A stretch of 64,000 nt of DNA from Bin16 sp965206315 (GTDB taxonomy: Bacteria > Chloroflexota > Dehalococcoidia > Lucifugimonadales > Australimonadaceae). The position numbers were made by a program, and so were the translations under genes. Positions within the stretch are counted from its first letter, which is position 1. Every line of letters starts with the position of its first letter. The notes under the pieces are model-generated. The model had not been told where the DNA came from, ran no database searches, and saw nothing but the letters and a program-made list of their open reading frames with translations. Below are positions 42,799-50,565 of this stretch, piece after piece. The stretch covers positions 2,542,001 to 2,606,000 of the forward strand of contig OZ242210.1 of the NCBI GenBank assembly GCA_965206315.1. Reading direction: 5' to 3'.

Positions 42799-43680
42799 TC
42801 AGTTGACGTTGAAGTAGAGCGTGTCCGGGTTGTCGACGAGGACCTGCTTCTGGACCGCCGGATCGTCCGTGTACATACCGAAGAGGTCGACGAGGTGGCC
42901 GTCGTTCGGCATGTGGCGCACATTGGGGTGTGGGAAGTCGGTGCCCCAGAGCACGCGGTCCGGCGCGGCGGCGATGAGCGCCTGCGCGAACGGCACCGAG
43001 TCCGTGAACGGCGGGCCGTCGGTCGAGACGCGCTCGCCGCCGCAGATCTTCACCCACGCGTTCGGGCGTTCCATCAGCCGCAGCAACTCCTGGAACGGCG
43101 TCTGCTCGAGGCCGTCCCCCGCCTTCACCCGCGCCATGTGGTCGATAACGAACGGCACGCGCAACCCGAGCAGCATCGGGGACAGCTCGACGATGTCCTC
43201 CGCGTCCAGGTGAACGACGAGATGCCAGCCCATCGGCTCGATACGCTCAGCCATGCGCTTCACGACCTCAGGCTCCGGCACGCTCTCCAGGTGACGCACG
43301 AAGTTGAACCGCACGGCGCGGATGCCGCCCTCGTGGTAGCGCTGCAACTCCGCGTCGCTGATGTCCGGTTCCACGATGCTCGTGCCGCGGTACGCTCCCT
43401 CCGACCACGCGATGGCGTCGAGCGTGGCGTCCATGTAGGAGCCGTGGCAGCTGGCGTGGACGATGACCGCGCGGGTGATGCCCAGGTGGTCGTGGAGCGC
43501 CTTCAACGCTTCTTTCGGCGCATCGGGCGGGGTGTAGGACCGGTTGGGATGGTACGGGAACGTGTCGCCTGGGCCGAAGATGTGACAGTGCGCGTCGCAT
43601 GCGTTCGAGGGCAGTTGCAGGTCCGGCTTTTTGGGGTTCGGGTCAGGTCCGGCGATCAGGCGTATCTCGCGCTCTGTCAT
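42799..43680 (-). CDS. 2-pyrone-4,6-dicarboxylate hydrolase-like protein (LigI type)
   Basis: A 293-residue amidohydrolase. Segments matching LigI are CDAHCHIFGPG, FPYHPNRSYTPPDAPKEAL, VIVHASCHGSYMDATLDAI, GIRAVRFNFVRHLE, and the C-terminal DRVLWGTDFPHPNVRHMP. It would open the lactone ring of 2-pyrone-4,6-dicarboxylate to the 4-oxalomesaconate/4-carboxy-2-hydroxymuconate pool. Its start overlaps the preceding PrpF-like gene stop (ATGA). Confidence 0.8.
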   Translation of the reverse strand: MTEREIRLIAGPDPNPKKPDLQLPSNACDAHCHIFGPGDTFPYHPNRSYTPPDAPKEALKALHDHLGITRAVIVHASCHGSYMDATLDAIAWSEGAYRGTSIVEPDISDAELQRYHEGGIRAVRFNFVRHLESVPEPEVVKRMAERIEPMGWHLVVHLDAEDIVELSPMLLGLRVPFVIDHMARVKAGDGLEQTPFQELLRLMERPNAWVKICGGERVSTDGPPFTDSVPFAQALIAAAPDRVLWGTDFPHPNVRHMPNDGHLVDLFGMYTDDPAVQKQVLVDNPDTLYFNVN

Positions 43681-44792
43681 CGCGCCGCCGTTCCGGCGAG
43701 CGTCTGCTGCCCCGACCAGACCTCGGCCGGGATGTAGACCTCGCCCTCCATCAGTTTGCGGGCAGTGCGCAGCAGCGCGGCGCGTTCGATGGTCGGCTCG
43801 TCCCCGGTGCCGCCCACCTCGACCTCGACGGCGAAATCGCCAGTGGGATGCTCCAGCAGCAGCATCTTGCGGCGGCCCTCAGGACGCACCGCGTAGTCGT
43901 AGGCCGTGGTTCCTGGGAAGACGGCGGCGGTCGCGACCGTCACCGCTGCGAGGACACCGATGGAGGCATGGGCGACCTTGGGGATATACGAACGGGTGCA
44001 GATGGCCCCGCCGTTGACCGGAGGCGCGAGCAGGAACATCTTGGGCACCACGTTGTCCGTCACGTCGCCGAGGTTCATCATGTGCCCCGCTTGGAGGCGG
44101 ATGCTCTCGATACGCTCCTTCAGCTCAGTGTCCGCGTTCAGCTCGTCGCGCGTCTCGTAGCCGGTGCGCCCGAGGTCGCTGGCGCGCATCGCAACGACCG
44201 GCATGCCGTTGTCCATCAGCGAGCACTCGATGCCGTCGATCACGTCGGCGCGGTTGCCCGTGGGGAAGAGCGCGCCGCAGAACGAGCCCGCCGTGTCCTC
44301 CACGTCAATCATGATGGGTGCGGAAGTGCCGGGCACGCCGTCGATCCGGGCCGTTCCCTGGTACTCCACCTGCCTGCCCGGCGTCATGATGCGCGCGATG
44401 GCCCTGTCGCCGGAGTTGACCATGTGGATGCGCACGACAGTCTCGTCATCAGCAGCGGCGACGAGGCCGTGCTCGATGGCGAACGGCCCGATGCCCGCGA
44501 GCATGTTGCCGCAGTTCGGGCTCACGTCCACGACTGCCTCGTTCACGACGACCTGGGCGAAGAGGTAGTCGACGTCGCAGTCCTCGCGCGTCGCGGGGCT
44601 GACGATGGCAACCTTGCTCGTGAGCGGGTCTGCGCCGCCGAGGCCGTCTATCTGGCGATCGTCGGGTGAGCCCATGACCGCGAGCAGGACCTTGTCGCGC
44701 GTCTCAGGGTCGCTCGGCAGGTCGGACGCGAGGAAATACGGCCCCCGCGACGTGCCGCCACGCATGAATACGCAAGGGATGGAAGTCTGCAT
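43677..44792 (-). CDS. PrpF/4-oxalomesaconate tautomerase-like protein (LigU/GalD type)
   Basis: A 371-residue PrpF-family isomerase. ATG 44792 has AGGAGG nine bases upstream and is chosen over TTG 44798. Two pseudosymmetric halves carry the characteristic N-terminal CVFMRGGTSRGPYFL and VDVSPNCGNMLAGIGPFAIEHG, with a Cys in each family site. It moves a double bond between keto and enol forms of 4-oxalomesaconate. Its neighbours encode LigI- and LigK-like enzymes, which supports this substrate over methylaconitate. Confidence 0.8.
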   Translation of the reverse strand: MQTSIPCVFMRGGTSRGPYFLASDLPSDPETRDKVLLAVMGSPDDRQIDGLGGADPLTSKVAIVSPATREDCDVDYLFAQVVVNEAVVDVSPNCGNMLAGIGPFAIEHGLVAAADDETVVRIHMVNSGDRAIARIMTPGRQVEYQGTARIDGVPGTSAPIMIDVEDTAGSFCGALFPTGNRADVIDGIECSLMDNGMPVVAMRASDLGRTGYETRDELNADTELKERIESIRLQAGHMMNLGDVTDNVVPKMFLLAPPVNGGAICTRSYIPKVAHASIGVLAAVTVATAAVFPGTTAYDYAVRPEGRRKMLLLEHPTGDFAVEVEVGGTGDEPTIERAALLRTARKLMEGEVYIPAEVWSGQQTLAGTAAR

Positions 44793-44817
44793 CGCCAACT
44801 ACCTCCTCTGTCTCGTC

Positions 44818-44837
44818 ATTCCCACGAAGGCGGGAAT
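44818..44837. repeat. ATTCCC-N8-GGGAAT dispersed repeat inside the lig-like operon
   Basis: ATTCCCACGAAGGCGGGAAT is the exact ATTCCC-N8-GGGAAT form of a widespread small intergenic repeat. It lies in the 69-base gap between the LigK- and LigU-like genes, 25 bases before the downstream start codon, where it could form a hairpin in the mRNA. Confidence 0.6.
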
Positions 44838-44861
44838 CTCGCCTGGAAGGATCGCTTGTTG

Positions 44862-45536
44862 CTACACCCTGCTCTGCAGCTGGTGGTAGCGGAACTTCTC
44901 GCGGGCCGCGTCGAGACGTCCGCCGAGCATGATCTCGTTGCGGATGCGCTCTTCGGCCTCGTCGATCTCCTGCGCGGCCTTCAGCACTTCCTGCTCGTGC
45001 TCCTGCGCGATGACGAGCACGCCGTCGCCGTCACCGAGCAGCAGGTCACCGGGCAGCACGCGGACCTCGCCGAGCGACACCGGCTCCTGGTAGGCGTCGG
45101 CGCGTACGCGGTCCTTGCCGGTGCGCATGTAGGTGCCGCGGGAGAAGATGGGGTAGTTCAGCTTCAGGGCGCGGTTGGAGTCGCGGCAGACGCCGTGGAT
45201 GACGGTGCCGCCGAGATTGTTGCGGTCGGCCATGATAGTGAGGATGTCTCCCCAGACCGTGGCGTCGAGCCGCCCACCGTTGTCGATGACGACCACGCCG
45301 CCGGGGGAGACCTCGTCGATGTAGTCGCCGACGCTCTCGCCCTTGTGGCCTGCGGTCATCGGCTCGTTGCGGACGGTGTGAGCGCGCCCGCAGAGCGTGA
45401 AGTCGCGGTCGACCGGTTTGATGCCGAAGCACTGCCCTGCGAGGCCGAGCCTGTCCATCGCGTCGCTCACCGGCGTCGTACCGAGTTTTGCGAACGCCTG
45501 CACTACGGGGTCGTTGGGGTCGAGATAGCCTGCCAT
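44862..45536 (-). CDS. RraA-family 4-carboxy-4-hydroxy-2-oxoadipate aldolase-like protein (LigK/GalC type)
   Basis: A 224-residue class II pyruvate aldolase-like protein. Landmarks are GTTPVSDAMDRLG, GGVVVIDNGGRLDATVWGDIL and the nearby VIHGVCRDSNR, in which the Arg-Asp pair binds substrate and metal. The expected reaction is cleavage of 4-carboxy-4-hydroxy-2-oxoadipate into pyruvate and oxaloacetate. The family also includes RraA proteins of other roles, but the next genes match LigU and LigI. Confidence 0.78.
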   Translation of the reverse strand: MAGYLDPNDPVVQAFAKLGTTPVSDAMDRLGLAGQCFGIKPVDRDFTLCGRAHTVRNEPMTAGHKGESVGDYIDEVSPGGVVVIDNGGRLDATVWGDILTIMADRNNLGGTVIHGVCRDSNRALKLNYPIFSRGTYMRTGKDRVRADAYQEPVSLGEVRVLPGDLLLGDGDGVLVIAQEHEQEVLKAAQEIDEAEERIRNEIMLGGRLDAAREKFRYHQLQSRV

Positions 45537-45619
45537 ATCACCTGCTCTCGTCGTGTTGATTTCCTCTGCATCGGGACGCGGAGGAGCGGTGCTAGGTTCC
45601 TACGAGCAGACGCGCTCCG

Positions 45620-46528
45620 TCAAGGCTGCTCCGTCAGCGCACGCGCCACGAGCGAGGACGCATCGGGGTTCCACGCGATGCGTTCGTCGCTTGCCTTGAA
45701 CCACGTTGCCTGCCGACGGGCCAGACGGTGGGTGGCGGTCTTGATCTGCTCCGCCGTCTCTTCGAGCGTCATGTTGCCCTGCACGTACGCCGCGACCTCC
45801 CGGTAGCCGACACTGGAGAACGACGGCAGCTCCGGCCCGTAGCCCGCGTTCAGCAGTTGCCGCACCTCCTCCGGCCAACCGCCACTCAGCATCGTGGCGA
45901 CGCGGTCAGCGGCGCGTTGGCGGAGCGTTGCACGCTCGGGTGCAATGCCGAGCACCACCGGCTCGAAGTCCGGCGGCGACTTCCGGCGCTGTCTTGAGAA
46001 CGGCGCGCCTGTCTCATGCCACACCTCCAGCGCCCGGACGACACGCCGCACGTTGCGCGGGTCGATCACGGCGGCGGAACCGGGGTCGACGGCGCGGAGG
46101 CGCTCGTGGAGAGCCTTGGGGCCGTTGCGCTGCGCCTCCTCAGCGAGTTCTGTTCGAAGCACCTGGTTGGGCGGGACGGCAGGAGCGTGCCAGCCCTCGA
46201 CGAGTCCCCATATGTATTGCCCGGTGCCGCCCACGACGACCGGAGTTGCGCCACGCGAGGCGACGCTGGCTATGGCTGCTCGCGCCTCTGAGAGGAAGCG
46301 CGCGAGGTTGTAGCGCTCGTCCGGCGCGGCGACGTCGATGAGGTGGTGTGGTACTAAGGCGAGCTCGCCCGGCGTGGGCTTGCCGGTGCCGACGGACATG
46401 CCCCGGTATACCTGGCGGCTGTCGGCGTTGACGATCTCGACGTGCGCGTGGGACGCAAGTTCGAGCGACGCGGCGGTCTTGCCGCTCGCGGTTGGCCCGA
46501 CGATGAAGAGCACGCGCGGCGCGGCCAT
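45620..46528 (-). CDS. miaA: tRNA dimethylallyltransferase
   Basis: A 302-residue enzyme that adds a dimethylallyl group to A37 of tRNAs reading UNN codons. The P-loop is FIVGPTASGKTAASLEL at residues 7-22, followed by NADSRQVYRGMSVGTGKP and VVGGTGQYIWGL, and RQATWFK near the C-terminus. ATG 46528 is two bases after the tpiA stop, so it is translationally coupled; the open frame upstream of that start is non-coding. Confidence 0.95.
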   Translation of the reverse strand: MAAPRVLFIVGPTASGKTAASLELASHAHVEIVNADSRQVYRGMSVGTGKPTPGELALVPHHLIDVAAPDERYNLARFLSEARAAIASVASRGATPVVVGGTGQYIWGLVEGWHAPAVPPNQVLRTELAEEAQRNGPKALHERLRAVDPGSAAVIDPRNVRRVVRALEVWHETGAPFSRQRRKSPPDFEPVVLGIAPERATLRQRAADRVATMLSGGWPEEVRQLLNAGYGPELPSFSSVGYREVAAYVQGNMTLEETAEQIKTATHRLARRQATWFKASDERIAWNPDASSLVARALTEQP

Positions 46529-46530
46529 GA

Positions 46531-47289
46531 TCAGGCCGGCGCGAACGCCCTGACGATGGCGGCGAAGTCTGCGGCGACGAGGCTCGCGCCGCCCACGAGC
46601 GCGCCGTCGATATCCGGCTGCGCCGCGAGTGAGTCCGCGTTGCCGGGGTTGACGCTGCCGCCGTAGAGCACCGGCACGATGCCGCCGTCCGCGTCCAGCG
46701 CCGCGCCTACCTCGGAGCGTACGACCGCGCACATCTCCTGCGCCATCTCAGGCGTTGCCGCCCTGCCCGTGCCGATGGCCCAGACCGGCTCGTAGGCGAG
46801 GACGATGCTGCCCGCCTGCTCCGGTTCCACGCCCGCCAGCCCTGCCGACACCTGCCGCCGCACGACAGCCTTCGCACGGCCGGAGTCGCGCTCGTCCATC
46901 GTCTCACCGACGCACAGGATCGGCGTCAGTCCTGCCGCGAGTACAGCCTGCACCTTAGCATTGATGAACGCGTCGGTCTCGCCGAAGAGCTGGCGGCGCT
47001 CGGAGTGGCCGACGATGACGTACGCGCAGAGCCCGCCCAGCATCCCCAGCGGGACCTCGCCGGTGAACGCACCTTTCGCCTCGGGGTGGGCGTTCTGCGC
47101 GCCGACTCCTATCCCGGAGCCCGCCAGCGCGCCTGCGACCGCGGAGAGCGCCACGAACGGCGGGCAGGCGACGCGCGTCACGCCGTCGATAGCGCTGGTG
47201 GCGTCCACGAGCTCCGAGGCGAGCGTTTCGGCATCCGCCACGGACGCCGGGTTCATCTTCCAGTTGCCTGCTACGAATGGCGTTGGCAC
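46531..47289 (-). CDS. tpiA: Triosephosphate isomerase
   Basis: A 252-residue TIM barrel with a GTG start and GGAG upstream. Catalytic residues lie in AGNWKMN (Lys at 11), VIVGHSERR (His) and VLAYEPVWAIGTG (Glu). It interconverts dihydroxyacetone phosphate and glyceraldehyde 3-phosphate. It is 32 bases downstream of pgk, so glycolytic genes form one unit with miaA and tsaC. Confidence 0.97.
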   Translation of the reverse strand: MPTPFVAGNWKMNPASVADAETLASELVDATSAIDGVTRVACPPFVALSAVAGALAGSGIGVGAQNAHPEAKGAFTGEVPLGMLGGLCAYVIVGHSERRQLFGETDAFINAKVQAVLAAGLTPILCVGETMDERDSGRAKAVVRRQVSAGLAGVEPEQAGSIVLAYEPVWAIGTGRAATPEMAQEMCAVVRSEVGAALDADGGIVPVLYGGSVNPGNADSLAAQPDIDGALVGGASLVAADFAAIVRAFAPA

Positions 47290-47321
47290 GTCTTCTCCTC
47301 AGCGCAAGGTGTGTCTGCTGC

Positions 47322-48512
47322 CTACATGGCGTCCAATGCCGCGACGCCAGGCAGCTCTTTGCCTTCCAGGAACTCCAGGGACGCGCCCCCGCCTGTCGAA
47401 ACGTGCGACATCCGCTCGGCGAGTCCCAGGTGCGCGACCGACTCCGCCGTCGAGCCGCCGCCGATGACCGTGACCGCATTGCTCGACGCCAGCGCCTCCG
47501 CGACGATGCGCGTTCCTTCGTGGAACGGCGGCACCTCGAACACGCCCATCGGCCCGTTCCACACCACCGAACCCATCGCAGCCAGCCGCTCGGCGTAGGA
47601 CGCAGCCGTGCGCGGGCCGATGTCCAGGATCATCGCGTTGGCGGGGACCTCGTCTATGCCGACGGCCGAAGCCGGCACGTCCGGCTCGATGCGCTCCGCG
47701 ACGACGACGTCCTCCGGCAGTGTGATGGGTGTCGATGCCGCAGCCGCGCGTTCCATCGTCTCGGAGCAGAAGTCGATGAGGTCCTCTTCCAGCAGCGACG
47801 CGCCTATCTCATAGCCCTGCGCCTTGAGGAACGTGCCCGCCATGCCGCCGCCGACGAACAGTCCGTCTGCGTGGCCGATCAGCCGTCCCAGCACCTGCAG
47901 TTTGTCACTGACCTTTGCTCCGCCGATCAAGGCCGCAAGCGGGCGCGCGGGGTCATCCAGCACGCCGCCGAGGAACGTGATCTCCTTCTCCATCAACAGG
48001 CCGGCCATCGCCGGAAGACGGTGCGCGACGCCCTCCGTCGATGCGTGCGCGCGGTGCGCGGTGCCGAACGCGTCGTTCACGTAGCCGTCGGCCAGTGACG
48101 CGAGCGCCGCCGCGAAGCCGGAGTCGTTCGCCTCCTCGCCCGGCCAGAAGCGGATGTTGTCCAGCATCAGCACGCCCCCAGCGCCCAGCGCTCCGGCAGC
48201 CGCCTTCGCCTCGTCGCCAGGAGCGTCGTGTACGTAGCCGACCGGCGCGCCGAGCAGTTCGCTCAGCCGTTCCACGATGGGGTCGAGCTCGAGTTCAGGT
48301 GAGCGCTTGCCGTCGGGGCGCCCGAGATGCGTGCAGAGGATGACCGACGCGCCCTGCCCGCGCAGATAGTCGATGGTCGGCACGGCTTCGCGGATGCGCA
48401 CGTCGTCGGAGATGCGCGTCGTGCCGCGCTCGAACGGTACGTTGAAGTCGACGCGCACGAGCGCCCGCTTTCCCCGCCAGTCGAAGTCCCTGAGCGTTCG
48501 TTTCATACCCAT
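47322..48512 (-). CDS. pgk: Phosphoglycerate kinase
   Basis: A 396-residue kinase transferring phosphate from 1,3-bisphosphoglycerate to ADP. N-terminal RALVRVDFNVPF, HLGRPDG and GGAKVSDKLQVL, together with the C-terminal nucleotide site VIGGGSTAE and STGGGASLEFLEGKELPG, are typical. The start ATG overlaps the end of the upstream prenyltransferase-like gene by ten bases. Confidence 0.97.
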   Translation of the reverse strand: MGMKRTLRDFDWRGKRALVRVDFNVPFERGTTRISDDVRIREAVPTIDYLRGQGASVILCTHLGRPDGKRSPELELDPIVERLSELLGAPVGYVHDAPGDEAKAAAGALGAGGVLMLDNIRFWPGEEANDSGFAAALASLADGYVNDAFGTAHRAHASTEGVAHRLPAMAGLLMEKEITFLGGVLDDPARPLAALIGGAKVSDKLQVLGRLIGHADGLFVGGGMAGTFLKAQGYEIGASLLEEDLIDFCSETMERAAAASTPITLPEDVVVAERIEPDVPASAVGIDEVPANAMILDIGPRTAASYAERLAAMGSVVWNGPMGVFEVPPFHEGTRIVAEALASSNAVTVIGGGSTAESVAHLGLAERMSHVSTGGGASLEFLEGKELPGVAALDAM

Positions 48513-49531
48513 GGCTCACCTGCGAGTGCGCTGACGATCTCCCCCCAGCCGTCGATCTGGATCATCGTCAGGTCGGTCTGTTCGAGCGCGACGATGCTGG
48601 CGCGCATCGCCTTGTCTTTCGCGGTCCGCGTGTGTTCCCGCGCGCCTGCGTCCTCCAGCACGACGCGGATGCCCGCGAGATCGTCCGGTTCCATGACGCG
48701 CTTGAAGTAGTAGCCGCCGAGCGCTCGCTTCTGCGCAAGCGTCCCGTGCTGCAGCGCGGCGACCACCGGATAGAGCTTGCTCTTGTTCAGCGCGCGACCC
48801 GTCTCTCCGCCCCTGCCCCAGAAGAGACGCTCCTCACTCGCTATGAGCGCCGCCACTCCCATCTGGATGCCGGCCTCGCGGAACGCCAGCACGGTGGCCT
48901 CGTCCGCTCCCGCCGCGACTGCGCCGAGCGCCAGTGCGCCGCCGGTGAGCGCCCCGTACTTGCCCCGCGCCATGCGCATGTACTGCTGCTCGGTCACGTC
49001 CACGCGCTCCTGGAGTTGCAGGTCGTGGTACTGGCCCTGGTAGTACTCCAGCGCGGCGGTGTCGAGCTCCGTGAGCGTTGCAGGCAGGCGCGCCACCGCA
49101 TCACCGCTGAGCGTGTCGAGTATCGAGAGCCGGGCGAGCGCGTACAGGCCGTCGCCCGCGTTGATGGCCTGCGCCGGACCCCATACCCACCAGACCGCGT
49201 CCTGCCCTGCACGCTGCTGCGTCGCGGTCTGCATCTCCTCGTGCACGGCGGCGGACTCGCCCAGCAGTTCGATGGCCGCGGCGCTCGGGGCGCACTGTTC
49301 GGAGTCGTCGCCCAGCGAAGACGCCGCTTCGAGGCAGAGCGCACCCAGGGTACGGACCGTCTCCACGTTGCGCTCCTCACCTGCGGCGTCGGTCCAGCCG
49401 AGCTGGTAGCGCATCATCCGGTAGAGCGGGAGCGTAGGGTCGTTGGGGAGCTCGAGGCTCGCGCGCAGCGCCTGCTCGATGAGTGGCTGGTGCGCGCGGA
49501 GGCTGGCGGGGGTCCAGGGTGCGTCAGGCAT
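48503..49531 (-). CDS. Polyprenyl synthetase-like protein lacking both aspartate-rich motifs
   Basis: A 342-residue member of the trans-isoprenyl diphosphate synthase fold, recognised by WWVWGPAQAINAGDGLYALARL at about 114-135 and by the second half GETGRALNKSKLYPVVAAL. The first aspartate-rich motif (normally DDxxD) is HEEMQT at 97-102, and the second (normally DDYLG) is SEERL at 232-236. No magnesium-binding Asp pair remains, so the classic condensation chemistry is not expected. It sits between tsaC and pgk. It might be a non-catalytic partner, a lipid-binding protein or an enzyme of new chemistry. Confidence 0.6.
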   Translation of the reverse strand: MPDAPWTPASLRAHQPLIEQALRASLELPNDPTLPLYRMMRYQLGWTDAAGEERNVETVRTLGALCLEAASSLGDDSEQCAPSAAAIELLGESAAVHEEMQTATQQRAGQDAVWWVWGPAQAINAGDGLYALARLSILDTLSGDAVARLPATLTELDTAALEYYQGQYHDLQLQERVDVTEQQYMRMARGKYGALTGGALALGAVAAGADEATVLAFREAGIQMGVAALIASEERLFWGRGGETGRALNKSKLYPVVAALQHGTLAQKRALGGYYFKRVMEPDDLAGIRVVLEDAGAREHTRTAKDKAMRASIVALEQTDLTMIQIDGWGEIVSALAGEPWV

Positions 49532-49541
49532 CGGGTGCGCG

Positions 49542-50183
49542 TCAGCAGGCAGGCGCGTCCGGGCCTGCGACCTCGCAGACATCGCGCATCTGCTCCAGTG
49601 TGATGCCGCCGAGGCGGAGCACCTTCGGCGGGTCCTGCGTGGTGTCGACGATGGTGGACGGGACCGCCACGGGGCTTTCGCCGCCGTCCAGGATCATGCT
49701 CAGGCGATTGCCGAGCTGCCGCTGCACCTCGGCCGCGCTCGACGGCTCCGGTCCGTTGTGGCGGTTCGCGCTCGTGCCCGTGATGGGCTTCCCGAGCGCC
49801 TGCACCAGCGTCTGGGGACACGGGTGGTCCGGCAGCCGCACGGCTATCGTGTCGCCGTAGCCTGCGACGAGTGCGGGCACGTTCGGGTTGCGGGGCACCA
49901 CGAGCGTCAGCCCTCCCGGCCAAAAGCGCTCCGCGAGGGCGTAGGCGCTGTCCGGCACGTCCGACGCCACTTCCGGCAACTGGGACTCCGAGGCGATGAG
50001 CACCGGCAATCCCTGGTCCCTGCTGCGGTTCTTGATGACGAACACCATGGAGACCGCCGCATGGTTGAACGCCGACGCGCCGAGCCCGTACACCGTGTCC
50101 GTGGGGAACGCGATGACGCCGCCCTCGCGCAGCAGGATGGACGCGACGGAGCGGTTGTTGGGGTTGTCGGGGGCGAGAGGCAT
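49542..50183 (-). CDS. tsaC: Threonylcarbamoyl-AMP synthase (YrdC/Sua5 family)
   Basis: A 213-residue enzyme making threonylcarbamoyl-AMP for the t6A37 tRNA modification. Landmarks are GGVIAFPTDTVYGLGASAF, KNRSRDQGLPVLIAS, WPGGLTLVV, AVRLPDHP and GTSANRHNGPEP. It has no C-terminal Sua5 domain, so it is the short type. ATG 50183 is used; a longer open frame upstream crosses iteron repeats and is not coding. Confidence 0.92.
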   Translation of the reverse strand: MPLAPDNPNNRSVASILLREGGVIAFPTDTVYGLGASAFNHAAVSMVFVIKNRSRDQGLPVLIASESQLPEVASDVPDSAYALAERFWPGGLTLVVPRNPNVPALVAGYGDTIAVRLPDHPCPQTLVQALGKPITGTSANRHNGPEPSSAAEVQRQLGNRLSMILDGGESPVAVPSTIVDTTQDPPKVLRLGGITLEQMRDVCEVAGPDAPAC

Positions 50184-50298
50184 CAGGGGACCGTCCTTAC
50201 GGATACCACGGGCACGAGTATAGCACCAGGCCGTCCTCACCCCGGCTTCCCATTCATTCCCATAGACTGCCGTGTCCACGAGATGCAGCGAAAGTCCG

Positions 50299-50328
50299 GT
50301 CTCATCTGGTCTCATTCGGTCTCTGTCT
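50299..50328. repeat. Three tandem 10-base units (GGTCTCATCT type)
   Basis: GGTCTCATCT, GGTCTCATTC and GGTCTCTGTC are contiguous with a strict 10-base period. The core GGTCTCATT differs by one base from GGCCTCATT of the element at 25049-25111. Confidence 0.55.
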
Positions 50329-50380
50329 ACTCCTGTCAAGGTCATCCTGCTCCGCTTGGCACGCTGCCACTTCCGCTCAA

Positions 50381-50410
50381 GGTGAGACATTGTGGGACAT
50401 TCCGGGACAC
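50381..50410. repeat. Three tandem 10-base units (GGGACAT type)
   Basis: GGTGAGACAT, TGTGGGACAT and TCCGGGACAC repeat with a 10-base period. Read on the minus strand the words are ATGTCTCACC-like, so this array is inverted relative to the one at 50299-50328. Confidence 0.5.
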
Positions 50411-50565
50411 TGCACTCCTGACGCGGTGGGTAGTCCACCTGGACGCAGACCTCGGCAGCCGCAACCATCGTAGGCCTGGCACCAACGACCGCGAAAGTAG
50501 CGCGTGTCACATGTCCGCGTGCGTTGACCGGTTGCCATGCGGCATACTAAATTGCGATACACCGC

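Larger units (their letters stand above)
50184..50565. other. Non-coding region between divergent tsaC and guaA
   Basis: The 382 bases contain two triplets of 10-base units (50299-50328 and 50381-50410) in opposite sense, with a copy of the dispersed repeat of 4841-4910 in between on the minus strand (50330-50380). No gene or clear promoter is seen; both divergent units must start within or beside it. Confidence 0.55.

Noticed and set aside
41683..43737. Plus-strand open frame of over 600 codons opposite nfeD and the LigI-like gene
   Set aside because: It overlaps two genes with intact catalytic motifs on the other strand and has no domain or start signal of its own.
46529..46732. N-terminal extension of MiaA
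   Set aside because: It is Arg-rich and overlaps tpiA; MiaA begins with the P-loop near ATG 46528.
50299..50410. CRISPR-like array
   Set aside because: Units are only 10 bases with no unique spacers between them.
50184..50510. N-terminal extension of TsaC reaching through the intergenic repeats
   Set aside because: The extension would be encoded by iterons and a dispersed repeat and has no similarity to TsaC, whose fold begins at 50183.
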